The notes under the pieces were generated by a model that was given only the letters and a program-made list of their open reading frames with translations, was not told the DNA's origin and did not search any database. A stretch of 64,000 nucleotides of DNA, taken from Lachnospiraceae bacterium. GTDB taxonomy: Bacteria > Bacillota > Clostridia > Lachnospirales > Lachnospiraceae. The stretch lies in the NCBI GenBank assembly GCA_015057635.1, contig SVEB01000028.1:62001-126000 (forward strand), given 5' to 3'. Positions 44,476 through 52,392 of this stretch are shown piece after piece. A program made the position numbers and the translations under genes. How positions within the stretch are numbered: the stretch's first letter is position 1; each line of letters opens with the position of its first letter.

Positions 44476-46587
44476 CTAAACCGCTTTTTTAGTTTCCACT
44501 GGTTCTTCTGCTCTTCTCTTTCCTGCCTGTTTCATGCCCATTGTTGTGACACAGATGGCTGGGTCAAAAATCAATAGCATTGCCGGAAGCACAGTCAGAA
44601 CGACCACCATACTGATTAAGGCACCTCTTGCCATTAAGGAACATAAGGAACTGATCATATCAATATCGGAATATAAACCAACACCGAATGTTGCTGCAAA
44701 GAAGCTTAATGCGCTGACTACGATGGATTTCGCACTTGCAAGATGTGAAATTCTTACCGCATCTTTCTTGGAAAGGCCATGAATACGCTCTTTCTTATAA
44801 CGGTTTGTCATTAAGATCGCATAGTCAACCGTTGCACCTAACTGAATCGTACCGATTACGATAGAGGAGATGAACGGAAGCTCTGTTCCGGTATAGAATG
44901 GAATACCAAGGTTGATAAAGATGGCAAATTCAATAACGGCTACTAAGATAATTGGAAGCAGAATGGACTTAAATACAAGAGCGATGATTACGAAGATTAC
45001 CGCGATGGATAAGGTATTGACTACCTTAAAGTCCTTATCTGTGATCTGGATTAAATCTTTGGTACAAGGCGCTTCCCCTACGATCATGCCATCTTCATCA
45101 TAGCTTTTAATGATTTTATCTAACGCATCTACCTGCGCGTTTACTTCATCAGTTGCTACTTTATAACGAGATCCGACTAACATTAACTGATACTTTCCAT
45201 CATTTAAAATAGATTTGATGGAATCCGGAATCATTTCATCCGGAATGGCCGGTCCGATTAAGGAATTAAGGCCGACTGCCCATTTCACACCATCTACCTG
45301 TTCCATATCATCTGCTAACTTGATGGAATCCTTTGCCGACATGCTGCCATCGATTAATACCATATGGGTCGCGTTCATATCAAACTCATCCGCTAATTTT
45401 GTATTGGCAATGATGCTTTCTAAGTCTTTTGGAAGTGTCTCATCTAAGTTGTAATAAACGGTGGTGTGATTGTTGCCGTAGATTGCAGGTACTAATAATA
45501 CAAGGAAGATCAGTGCGAATACACCATAGCGTTTTGTCACCACTTCTGAAAGCTTTGGAACTTCTGGAAGAAGCGGTTTATGGCTGCATTTTTCAAGTGC
45601 TTTGTCAAAAATTAAGATCATGGCTGGAAGAACGGTTACACAGCAGATTACGCCGCATACAACACCTTTCGCCATAACGATTCCTAAGTCCATGCCTAGT
45701 GTAAAGCTCATAAAGCAAAGAGCGATGAAACCGGCTACTGTTGTGACGGAGCTTCCGACAATAGAGGTAACGGTCTGTGCGATCGCATGAGCCATTGATT
45801 CGTTCTTATCGTTTGGATACTTCTCCTGCTGTTCCTTGTAGCTGTGCCATAAGAAAATGGAGTAGTCCATTGTAACACCAAGCTGAAGAACTGCGCTTAA
45901 CGCTTTTGTGATATAAGAAATCTCACCAAGGAAGTAGTTTGTTCCTAGGTTATATAAGATAGCGATTCCGATACTTACTAAGAAAAGAATCGGTGTTAAG
46001 TAGGAATCCATTGTCAGCGCAAGTACGACGATGGATAATACCACGGCGATTCCGACATAAAGCGGTGTTTCCTTTTCGGAAAGCTTCTTGGTATCGGTTA
46101 CAACTGCTGACATGCCGCTTAAGAAACACTGTTCATTGGCAATGGAACGGATTTCTTCGATCGCATTCATCGTTCCGTCTGCAGATGTTGTATCATCAAA
46201 AATAATTGCCATTAAGGTAGAAGAACCGGAATTGAATACTTCATTGATCTTATCCGGAAGCAGTTCCATTGGAACATTAATATCTGCTACGCTGTCATAC
46301 CAGACTACTTTCTCTACATGTTCCACATTCTCTATCTTTTGCTTCAGTGCCGATATATCCTTGTTCTCCATTCCATCTACGATAAAGAAGGAAAATGCTC
46401 CTGTTCCAAACTCATTGACTAAGATATCCTGGCCTTTCATTGTCTCAATGTCATCCGGCAGATAAGACAGGATATCATAGTTGACTCTTGTAAATAAAAA
46501 TCCAAATACCGATGGAATCAGCAGTAATAAACTCAGAATAAAGATCGGAATTTTGTACTTAACTACTTTCTTCCCAAACTCAACCAT
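44476..46587 (-). CDS. RND/MMPL-family membrane transporter
   Basis: The product is about 703 residues from the Met at 46587 (GAGG 8 bases upstream). The track start at 46644 lies inside operator O1 and has no ribosome site. Twelve membrane helices form two matching halves, each with a large outer loop, as in MmpL/YdgH-type exporters. Helix signatures 'LQLGVTMDYSIFLWHSYKE' and 'IQLGATVDYAILMTNRYKK' hold the conserved Asp of the proton relay. It exports lipids or hydrophobic drugs; the substrate is unknown. It is controlled by a TetR-family repressor encoded divergently. Confidence 0.92.
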   Translation of the reverse strand: MVEFGKKVVKYKIPIFILSLLLLIPSVFGFLFTRVNYDILSYLPDDIETMKGQDILVNEFGTGAFSFFIVDGMENKDISALKQKIENVEHVEKVVWYDSVADINVPMELLPDKINEVFNSGSSTLMAIIFDDTTSADGTMNAIEEIRSIANEQCFLSGMSAVVTDTKKLSEKETPLYVGIAVVLSIVVLALTMDSYLTPILFLVSIGIAILYNLGTNYFLGEISYITKALSAVLQLGVTMDYSIFLWHSYKEQQEKYPNDKNESMAHAIAQTVTSIVGSSVTTVAGFIALCFMSFTLGMDLGIVMAKGVVCGVICCVTVLPAMILIFDKALEKCSHKPLLPEVPKLSEVVTKRYGVFALIFLVLLVPAIYGNNHTTVYYNLDETLPKDLESIIANTKLADEFDMNATHMVLIDGSMSAKDSIKLADDMEQVDGVKWAVGLNSLIGPAIPDEMIPDSIKSILNDGKYQLMLVGSRYKVATDEVNAQVDALDKIIKSYDEDGMIVGEAPCTKDLIQITDKDFKVVNTLSIAVIFVIIALVFKSILLPIILVAVIEFAIFINLGIPFYTGTELPFISSIVIGTIQLGATVDYAILMTNRYKKERIHGLSKKDAVRISHLASAKSIVVSALSFFAATFGVGLYSDIDMISSLCSLMARGALISMVVVLTVLPAMLLIFDPAICVTTMGMKQAGKRRAEEPVETKKAV

Positions 46588-46637
46588 ACGATTAACCTCT
46601 TTTCTTTTCACTTTGTTTTTTGTGGGCCTCACAAAAA

Positions 46638-46650
46638 TGACCATTAGTCA
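46638..46650. promoter_or_regulatory. TetR operator O1
   Basis: TGACCATTAGTCA, a 13-bp palindrome with one mismatch. It lies just downstream of the predicted MMPL transcript start. Confidence 0.75.
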
Positions 46651-46664
46651 CTTACTAGTATATG

Positions 46665-46693
46665 TTTATACACCCAAAATGACCATTGGTCAA
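46665..46693 (-). promoter_or_regulatory. SigA promoter of the MMPL operon with operator O2 on the -35
   Basis: Minus strand TTGACC - 17 bp - TATAAA. The perfect palindrome TGACCATTGGTCA (46680-46692) covers the -35 and the adjacent spacer. A repressor bound here would block RNA polymerase. Confidence 0.75.
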
Positions 46694-46776
46694 TATTATT
46701 TTTCCAATTTATTGTTTTTTTATATTTGGTTTCTATTTTCATTAGAATCGTACAATCTTTCTCTGCGTTTGTTCCC

Positions 46777-46804
46777 TTGACAATTCCCCTCCCCCCGATA
46801 TAAT
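46777..46804 (+). promoter_or_regulatory. SigA promoter of the TetR gene
   Basis: TTGACA - 16 bp - TATAAT on the plus strand; both hexamers are perfect. The transcript would start near 46811, about 90 bp before the TetR start. Neither operator overlaps this promoter, so autoregulation is not obvious. Confidence 0.7.
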
Positions 46805-46901
46805 CTAAAAATAGAATTACATAAGCGGCAGCTTCTTTGCAAACGCAAAAATGGACTTGCAGACAGGTAAAGCTTTCGTGAAAAGAAAAGGGGTTATGAT
46901 T

Positions 46902-47516
46902 ATGGGAAAACTAGAGAATAACAAAAAAGAAAAAAAAGAAGCTTTATTGAATACCGCTTTTGAGCTCTTTACGTCAAAGGGCATTAATAAAACTTCCATA
47001 TCAGACATTGTAGAACAAGCTGGCGTTGCGAAAGGCACATTCTACTTATATTTTTCGGATAAATACGACATCCGGAACAAGCTGATTTCCCATCGTGCAA
47101 GCAAACTTTTCCATAATGCCGAAGATGCCATGAATGCAGTGCCGGCAGACAGCCTTGTATCCTTCGATGACCGCATCATCTTTATGGTTAACCATATTAT
47201 CGACCAGCTTACAGCAAATAAGTCCCTACTTAACTTTATCAGCAAGAACCTAAGCTGGGGCATCTTTAAGACAGCACTTACAACCCCGAAAGATTCTTCC
47301 GAAGTTAACTTCTATGACATTTATACAAACATGCTTGAGAAAGAATCCCGCCATTTCAAGGATCCTGAGATCATGATCTATATGATTGTGGAACTGGTAA
47401 GCTCCACCTGTTACAGTTCTATCCTCTACAGTGAACCCACATCGATTGATAAGCTGAAACCATATATCTATCAGACAATCCGACACATTATCAGTGAGCA
47501 TACGATTCCAGCATAA
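46902..47516 (+). CDS. TetR/AcrR-family repressor
   Basis: The product is about 204 residues from the Met at 46902 (AGGGG 8 bases upstream). The N-terminal helix-turn-helix reads 'GINKTSISDIVEQAGVAKGTFYLYF', the standard TetR signature. The C-terminal ligand domain is helical and of unknown specificity. It faces the MMPL operon, and the two 13-bp TGACCAttrGTCA palindromes in between are the likely binding sites. Family members of this type respond to lipids or drugs exported by the partner transporter. Confidence 0.92.
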   Translation: MGKLENNKKEKKEALLNTAFELFTSKGINKTSISDIVEQAGVAKGTFYLYFSDKYDIRNKLISHRASKLFHNAEDAMNAVPADSLVSFDDRIIFMVNHIIDQLTANKSLLNFISKNLSWGIFKTALTTPKDSSEVNFYDIYTNMLEKESRHFKDPEIMIYMIVELVSSTCYSSILYSEPTSIDKLKPYIYQTIRHIISEHTIPA

Positions 47517-47520
47517 AAAC

Positions 47521-47598
47521 AAGACTGCCCTATAAAGAGCAAGGAGCGGGAAATCGCATTCCCGTCCAGATGCTCGTAAGGCAGTCCTTTTATTTTTT
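47521..47598. terminator. Bidirectional terminator between tetR and truA
   Basis: AAGGACTGCC-type arms (GACTGCC / GGCAGTC) with an inner AGCGGGAA / TTCCCGT stem, followed on the plus side by CTTTTATTTTTT. It lies between convergent genes. Confidence 0.8.
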
Positions 47599-48360
47599 AT
47601 ATTCTACTTTTTCTAAACATAATCCGATAGAAGAAAGCGTCTGGCCAGCGAGACTTCTGTCTTTTTCTTCTAATGCTCTTCTTACGCTTTCAATATCCCG
47701 TTCTGACCGTCCAACTTCCAGTAACGTCCCTGCAATAATCCGCACCATATGATACAAGAATCCGTTCCCGGTCACATAGATTCGGACTTCCTGTCCATGA
47801 TAGTTGTTTTTCTCTTCTGTGATACGGATTTCCGTGATCGTGCGCACCGTCGGCTTCCCATCCTTTCGATCGGTGCAAAAACCCTTAAAATCATGAGTTC
47901 CTACAAGGTAAGAGGCGGCTTCCCGCATTGCGTTTAAATCAAGATGTCCCCCTGCCGGATACACATATTTTCTTGTAAAGACACATTCTCTCTCTTTCGT
48001 ATCGATCCGGTAAAGATATGTCTTTGATACCGCATCATACCGACTATGAAAGGACGCTCCTACAAACGTCACATCCATCACTCTGATTTCTGCAGGCAGT
48101 CTTTCATTTAACTCATGTTTCATCTGCTCTTCACTGTATTCTGTATCAACCTGAACATTTGCCACCTGTCCAAGCGCATGCACTCCGGCATCGGTTCGCC
48201 CGGATCCCGTCACCTTCTCTTTCTGTCCGGTTATCTCCTCTATCTTCTCTTCTAAGAGCTTCTGAATGGATGGCTTATTCTCTTTTGCATTATCGACACG
48301 CTGCCATCCGGAAAATGCATTTCCGTCATAGGACAGCACAAGCTTTATATTTTTCTTCAT
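47590..48360 (-). CDS. truA: tRNA pseudouridine(38-40) synthase
   Basis: The product is about 256 residues from the Met at 48360 (GAGG 6 bases upstream), which begins the domain ('MKKNIKLVLSYDGNAFSGWQ'). The ORF track adds 45 residues with no family match. The catalytic Asp is in 'GRTDAGVHALGQ', and 'NGFLYHMVRIIAGTLLEVG' is the conserved C-terminal motif. It converts U38-40 in tRNA anticodon arms to pseudouridine. Confidence 0.95.
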   Translation of the reverse strand: MKKNIKLVLSYDGNAFSGWQRVDNAKENKPSIQKLLEEKIEEITGQKEKVTGSGRTDAGVHALGQVANVQVDTEYSEEQMKHELNERLPAEIRVMDVTFVGASFHSRYDAVSKTYLYRIDTKERECVFTRKYVYPAGGHLDLNAMREAASYLVGTHDFKGFCTDRKDGKPTVRTITEIRITEEKNNYHGQEVRIYVTGNGFLYHMVRIIAGTLLEVGRSERDIESVRRALEEKDRSLAGQTLSSIGLCLEKVEYKK

Positions 48361-48508
48361 TTTAGACCTCTGGTTTGGAGAATTTTCGAATCCTGTTTTT
48401 TTCTGCATTATAACATATCCTTTTCTGTTATTGTGAAATGTATCTATATTTTTTGTAAAGTAGTTAGAAATTCTTAAGAAATGTTCTATACCCAAATGCT
48501 TCTAATTG

Positions 48509-48571
48509 TGCTATACTTTCATAGCATTAAACTCAGATTTCCAGGCATCTTGGTATGAGCCAAGATGCCTG
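48509..48571 (+). promoter_or_regulatory. Extended -10 promoter and leader hairpin of the LtaS-like gene
   Basis: TG-C-TATACT at 48509-48517 is an extended -10 without a good -35. About 25 bp on lies a perfect 12-bp hairpin CAGGCATCTTGG-TATGAG-CCAAGATGCCTG (48542-48571) not followed by a T-run. It would be in the mRNA leader, 53 bp before the start codon. Confidence 0.5.
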
Positions 48572-48624
48572 ATAATAAAATAATTATGCCGTAACTGGCT
48601 TAAAACATTCAACGAGGTGCTATT

Positions 48625-50736
48625 ATGCAGATACATTTTCACAAACCAGACTCAAACGAATGGAAGAAAAAATTAAAACACCCTATGGTTGTTTGCTTTT
48701 TGGTAGCGTTTGGTCTGAACCTTTTTGTTGAAGCAATGTCAAGATGCTCACTGTTTGGCGCATTCGGATACTTATTCACCAATCCGCTCGTATTCCTTTA
48801 CAATACTGTGATTATCGCAGCCACGCTTTCCATCACGCTCCTGTTTCGAAAGCGCACATTTGCTATGACATTCGTTTCCCTTCTATGGGTGATCATCGGT
48901 ATCACGGATTTCATCCTGTTACAGTTTCGTACGACACCTTTCACCGCAATCGATATTCTGATGATCAAATCCGCCATTGAAATTTGGCAGTACTACCTAA
49001 ACTCCTTCCATCTGATCTTAATCGGAGCGGGCCTTGTCCTCTTAATCCTTGGACTAGTTTTCTTATGGAGAAAGACAAAGAAAATAACCGGAAAGATTGC
49101 ATTTTACAAAGTGTTAGCCTTTAGTGCCATCACCTTTCTTTCCTCCCTTTTGTTAACGGAAGCCGGCCTTAAGACAAATCTTTTAGCCGCGAACTTCGGG
49201 AATCTGGCAGATGCCTTTCACGAGTATGGCCTCCCATACTGTTTCGTAAACAGTGTGATCAATACGGGAATTGACAAACCAAAGCACTATTCCCCGGACG
49301 TGGTGAATCAAATTGTAAACGCAGTAGAAGAAGGGGTTGTCGTACAGCCTTCCGATATCATTCCAACCAATAAACCGGATACACTTCCTACTGCCACACC
49401 AACTCCGACTGCAACTCCGACACCAACTCCAACTGTTGTACCGGAAGCTGCAAACCCTTATCCAAATATCATTATGGTGCAGCTCGAATCCTTCTTTGAT
49501 CCAGCGCATATTAAAGGAATCACCTTCACCTCAGATCCAGTTCCAAATTATCGAAACCTGGTCAACAATTACTCTTCCGGATACTTAAATGTACCTAGCG
49601 TTGGTGCTGGAACCGCTAATACCGAGTTCGAAATCATTACCGGCATGAACCTTGACTTCTTTGGTCCCGGCGAATATCCTTACAAAACGATTTTACAGGA
49701 AATGACCTGTGAAAGCGTGAATTTCAACTTAAAGACATTAGACTATACAACCCACGCAATTCATAACAATACCGGAACCTTCTACGACCGTAATAAGATT
49801 TTCTCCCAGCTCGGATTTGATACCTTCACATCTGTGGAATATATGAACAATGTGGAACACACACCGCTTGGCTGGGCAAAAGATGATATTTTAGTAGGTG
49901 AGATTGATAAAGCGCTTAAAGACACAGATGGCCAGGATTTCGTTTATACCATTTCCGTACAGGGACATGGAAGCTACCCATCCGAGCCAATTCTTAAAAA
50001 TCCGGAAATCGACTTAACGCTTCCTAGTAACTTATCAAGCGACTTATATTACCCGCTTCTTTACTATGTGAACCAGATTCACGAGATGGATGATTTCATC
50101 GCCCATCTTATGGACTATGTTGACTCCCTTTCCGAAGATACCGTCTTAATTATGTATGGCGATCATCTTCCTGGCTTTAAGCTAGAAGCGACCGATTTAG
50201 ACAATGAATCCTTATTCCAGACGCAGTATGTCATGTACAGCAACTTTGCAATGGATACCATTCACAAAGATTTGGAATCCTATCAGCTGTACTCTTATGT
50301 ATTAGAGCGTCTTGGCATCAGCGTCGGGCTTATTCCAAAGCTTCACCAGACACAGCAAGATTCTGAAGTTTATTTGGATGAGTTGAAAATTTTAGAATAC
50401 GACATGCTTTATGGCGACTTAGACTGCTATGGCGGTGTGAATCCGAACGTTGCGACCGATCTTCAGATGGGCATCGATCCGATCACCATCAACAACGTGC
50501 AGTTAATCCCGGTAAATGATACGGAAGACCAAAATATCTGTATCGTAACCGGTGATAATTTCACTCCATACAGTAAGATCTGCGTAAATGGCTCCTATGT
50601 CACAACGACTTTCCAGGATTCCCACACACTGACCGCATCCGACGTGACCCTCTCCTCTGGCGACCAGGTCACCGTAGTTCAAAGCGGCACCGACATGGTA
50701 GTCCTTAGTTCCACTGAACCTTGGATACAAGACTAG
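48625..50736 (+). CDS. LtaS-like phosphoglycerol transferase (sulfatase fold) with extra C-terminal domain
   Basis: The product is 703 residues. Five N-terminal membrane helices are followed by a Thr/Pro linker ('PTATPTPTATPTPTPTVVP', about 255-275), then an extracellular sulfatase-type domain. The catalytic Thr is in 'VGAGTANTEFEIITGMN', with metal ligands 'MVQLESFFDP' and 'MYGDHLPGF'. The active site resembles lipoteichoic-acid synthase and related glycerol-phosphate transferases. After the enzyme domain comes about 90 residues of beta-rich sequence ('NICIVTGDNFTPYSKICVNG') that looks like an IPT/TIG immunoglobulin-like fold, not usual in LtaS. It probably adds phosphoglycerol to a surface glycolipid or polysaccharide. 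Confidence 0.9.
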   Translation: MQIHFHKPDSNEWKKKLKHPMVVCFLVAFGLNLFVEAMSRCSLFGAFGYLFTNPLVFLYNTVIIAATLSITLLFRKRTFAMTFVSLLWVIIGITDFILLQFRTTPFTAIDILMIKSAIEIWQYYLNSFHLILIGAGLVLLILGLVFLWRKTKKITGKIAFYKVLAFSAITFLSSLLLTEAGLKTNLLAANFGNLADAFHEYGLPYCFVNSVINTGIDKPKHYSPDVVNQIVNAVEEGVVVQPSDIIPTNKPDTLPTATPTPTATPTPTPTVVPEAANPYPNIIMVQLESFFDPAHIKGITFTSDPVPNYRNLVNNYSSGYLNVPSVGAGTANTEFEIITGMNLDFFGPGEYPYKTILQEMTCESVNFNLKTLDYTTHAIHNNTGTFYDRNKIFSQLGFDTFTSVEYMNNVEHTPLGWAKDDILVGEIDKALKDTDGQDFVYTISVQGHGSYPSEPILKNPEIDLTLPSNLSSDLYYPLLYYVNQIHEMDDFIAHLMDYVDSLSEDTVLIMYGDHLPGFKLEATDLDNESLFQTQYVMYSNFAMDTIHKDLESYQLYSYVLERLGISVGLIPKLHQTQQDSEVYLDELKILEYDMLYGDLDCYGGVNPNVATDLQMGIDPITINNVQLIPVNDTEDQNICIVTGDNFTPYSKICVNGSYVTTTFQDSHTLTASDVTLSSGDQVTVVQSGTDMVVLSSTEPWIQD

Positions 50737-50776
50737 AATGTGCGAACGGTAGTAAGCACACGTAAGACAAAAAAGA

Positions 50777-50942
50777 GGGGATGGCGCGCTATCTTTTTTG
50801 AATGTTCAGACGCATGAGCGAATAAAAAGACGCCCGGTTCTTTTCCTGGCAGACAGCAAATTCATCTGTCTGCCAGGAAAAGAGCCGGGCGTTTTTTTGT
50901 TCGTCATAAGCCGAATATTCAAAAAAATAGTGCGCCATCCTC
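50777..50942 (-). repeat. Giant palindrome family, copy D (166 bp)
   Basis: The repeat is centred at 50859.5. Outer arms GGATGGCGC-CTAT pair with one or two changes. Family boxes are 'AATGTTCAGACGCATGAGCG' on the left and 'GTTCGTCATAAGCCGAATATT' on the right. The central stem GACGCCCGGTTCTTTTCCTGGCAGACAG is perfect bar one G-T pair and is followed by TTTTTTT on the plus strand and CTTTTTATT on the minus strand. It therefore works as a bidirectional terminator between the convergent LtaS-like and LacI genes. It has no accessory hairpin. Confidence 0.85.
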
Positions 50943-51002
50943 CGTAGCCATTGTCCACACCATCGCGCCTCGCTTCCCGGATTTCTCACGGTCCATCCGT
51001 CT

Positions 51003-52010
51003 CTATTCCAACTCCCTGGCGGATTCGCGGATAACAAGTTTTCCAGTCAGCATCTTACGGCCGAGGGTAAGGTCTGGGTTCTCGATTTTATCTATGATGC
51101 CCTTGGCGGCAGTTTCAGTCATAACATCAAGGTCAATGCTTAAAGTTGTCAGCTTTGGAGAACAGAGTTCTGCGAAAATATAGTTATCATAGCCAACGAT
51201 GGAAATATCGTCTGGAAGATGATAGCCTTTTTCCTTTAGGTGGTTGGCAAATAAGTATGCCACCTCATCACAATTGCATACGAATGCAGTCGGCATGGTC
51301 TTTGGCAGAGTGAAATTAATGAAGTTTCCTTCCTCATCCCGGTCATTGATCACCCAATGGTCATTAATCGGCAGGTTATTCTTAATCAGCGCTCTCATAT
51401 ATCCCATATAGCGGTCCAGTATGCTGCTTGTGGCATTTACCGTTCCCACAAATCCAATCTTCTTATGGCCTAATGAGATAAGATAGTCGGTTAACAGATA
51501 GGTGCCATAAAAGCTGTCACTGATTATTGCATCGATCTCACTGTGGGCATCCACATAATCAAGGAATAAAAATGGAATACCGCTTTCCCGGATCATCTCA
51601 ATATACTTTGTCCCTAACTGTCCCAGCACAATAATACCGTTTACTTTTCCATCTGCAATAATATTCGGCTTTACTCCGGATACCTCATTCACATGTGTCA
51701 CCACTTCTAAGATCCCGTAATACCCATGTGTGGAAAGCGCTTTTACCGTCTTCTGGTACATCTTTAAATAGTAAGATACATCATCCCTTACAAACTGCTC
51801 TGCCACTAAAATCCCCACATTATAATGGTTTGTCTCTTTTACTGTCTTTGTGAGATTTCCGGTATGATAGCCCATCTCCTCGGCTACCTGCTTGATCTTC
51901 TCACGAAGCTCCGCGGATACCCCATCTTTATCAGCAAGCGCTTTGGAGATCGTAACAATACTTACTCCCAGCTCATTTGCAATATCTTTCATCGTAACAT
52001 TTTTCTTCAT
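51003..52010 (-). CDS. LacI-family transcriptional regulator
   Basis: The product is 335 residues. The N-terminal LacI helix-turn-helix reads 'TMKDIANELGVSIVTISKAL', with a hinge helix, then a two-lobed periplasmic-binding-type effector domain. Family members normally repress sugar-use genes and respond to a sugar. Here no sugar transporter or hydrolase is adjacent, so the target is elsewhere; the GH13 gene at 24.6 kb is not obviously linked. GGAGGG precedes the ATG. A possible operator is at 52090-52113. Confidence 0.92.
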   Translation of the reverse strand: MKKNVTMKDIANELGVSIVTISKALADKDGVSAELREKIKQVAEEMGYHTGNLTKTVKETNHYNVGILVAEQFVRDDVSYYLKMYQKTVKALSTHGYYGILEVVTHVNEVSGVKPNIIADGKVNGIIVLGQLGTKYIEMIRESGIPFLFLDYVDAHSEIDAIISDSFYGTYLLTDYLISLGHKKIGFVGTVNATSSILDRYMGYMRALIKNNLPINDHWVINDRDEEGNFINFTLPKTMPTAFVCNCDEVAYLFANHLKEKGYHLPDDISIVGYDNYIFAELCSPKLTTLSIDLDVMTETAAKGIIDKIENPDLTLGRKMLTGKLVIRESARELE

Positions 52011-52089
52011 ATGCCCTCCACCTTATCTGCTTCCACTTGTGGATCCTTTATCTAAATATACTGGATTAATCCTTATCAATTCTCTTTTA

Positions 52090-52113
52090 TTAGGACCAAA
52101 CATGCAGTCCTAA
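52090..52113. promoter_or_regulatory. Inverted repeat upstream of lacI-type gene
   Basis: TTAGGAC - 10 bp - GTCCTAA, a perfect 7-bp inverted repeat just downstream of a TTGACA on the minus strand. It could be an operator, but LacI sites are usually more closely spaced. A second palindrome GGATTAATCC lies 20 bp closer to the gene. Confidence 0.4.
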
Positions 52114-52228
52114 CATATCTGTCAATTATAAATATTATACCATCAATCCCTGATATTACAACCCGAATTACAGCCTATCTGTATGCCTTCCCTGCGTAAA
52201 ACTCCCCTGTCACTTTTCTCTTTCCAAT

Positions 52229-52310
52229 AAAAAAATGCATGCCCTAAAGCTCTTTTTTCGGAACTCCCTGCTTATGGATTTCCAAAATAAATGCTTTAAG
52301 CCATGCATGA
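52229..52310 (-). terminator. Terminator of the XRE-NatAB operon
   Basis: On the minus strand TGCATGGCTTAAAGC pairs with GCTTTAGGGCATGCA and is followed by TTTTTTTATT. The large loop has its own small stem. Confidence 0.65.
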
Positions 52311-52340
52311 TTTTTTCTGCCTTACTGCGTCTTCACGCTC

Positions 52341-52367
52341 TTATCTTTATCTTTATCTTTATCTTTC
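52341..52367. repeat. Hexanucleotide microsatellite (TTATCT)n
   Basis: About four and a half units of TTATCT lie 26 bp past the natB stop. In the -1 frame on the minus strand they would encode a Lys-Asp repeat ending 'KDKSVKTQ'. Confidence 0.7.
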
Positions 52368-52392
52368 TTTTTCTTGCTGTTCCTATCTTTCT

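Noticed and set aside
47590-48495. Long form of TruA starting at 48495
   Set aside because: The extra 45 residues match nothing, and the Met at 48360 has a good ribosome site at the domain start.
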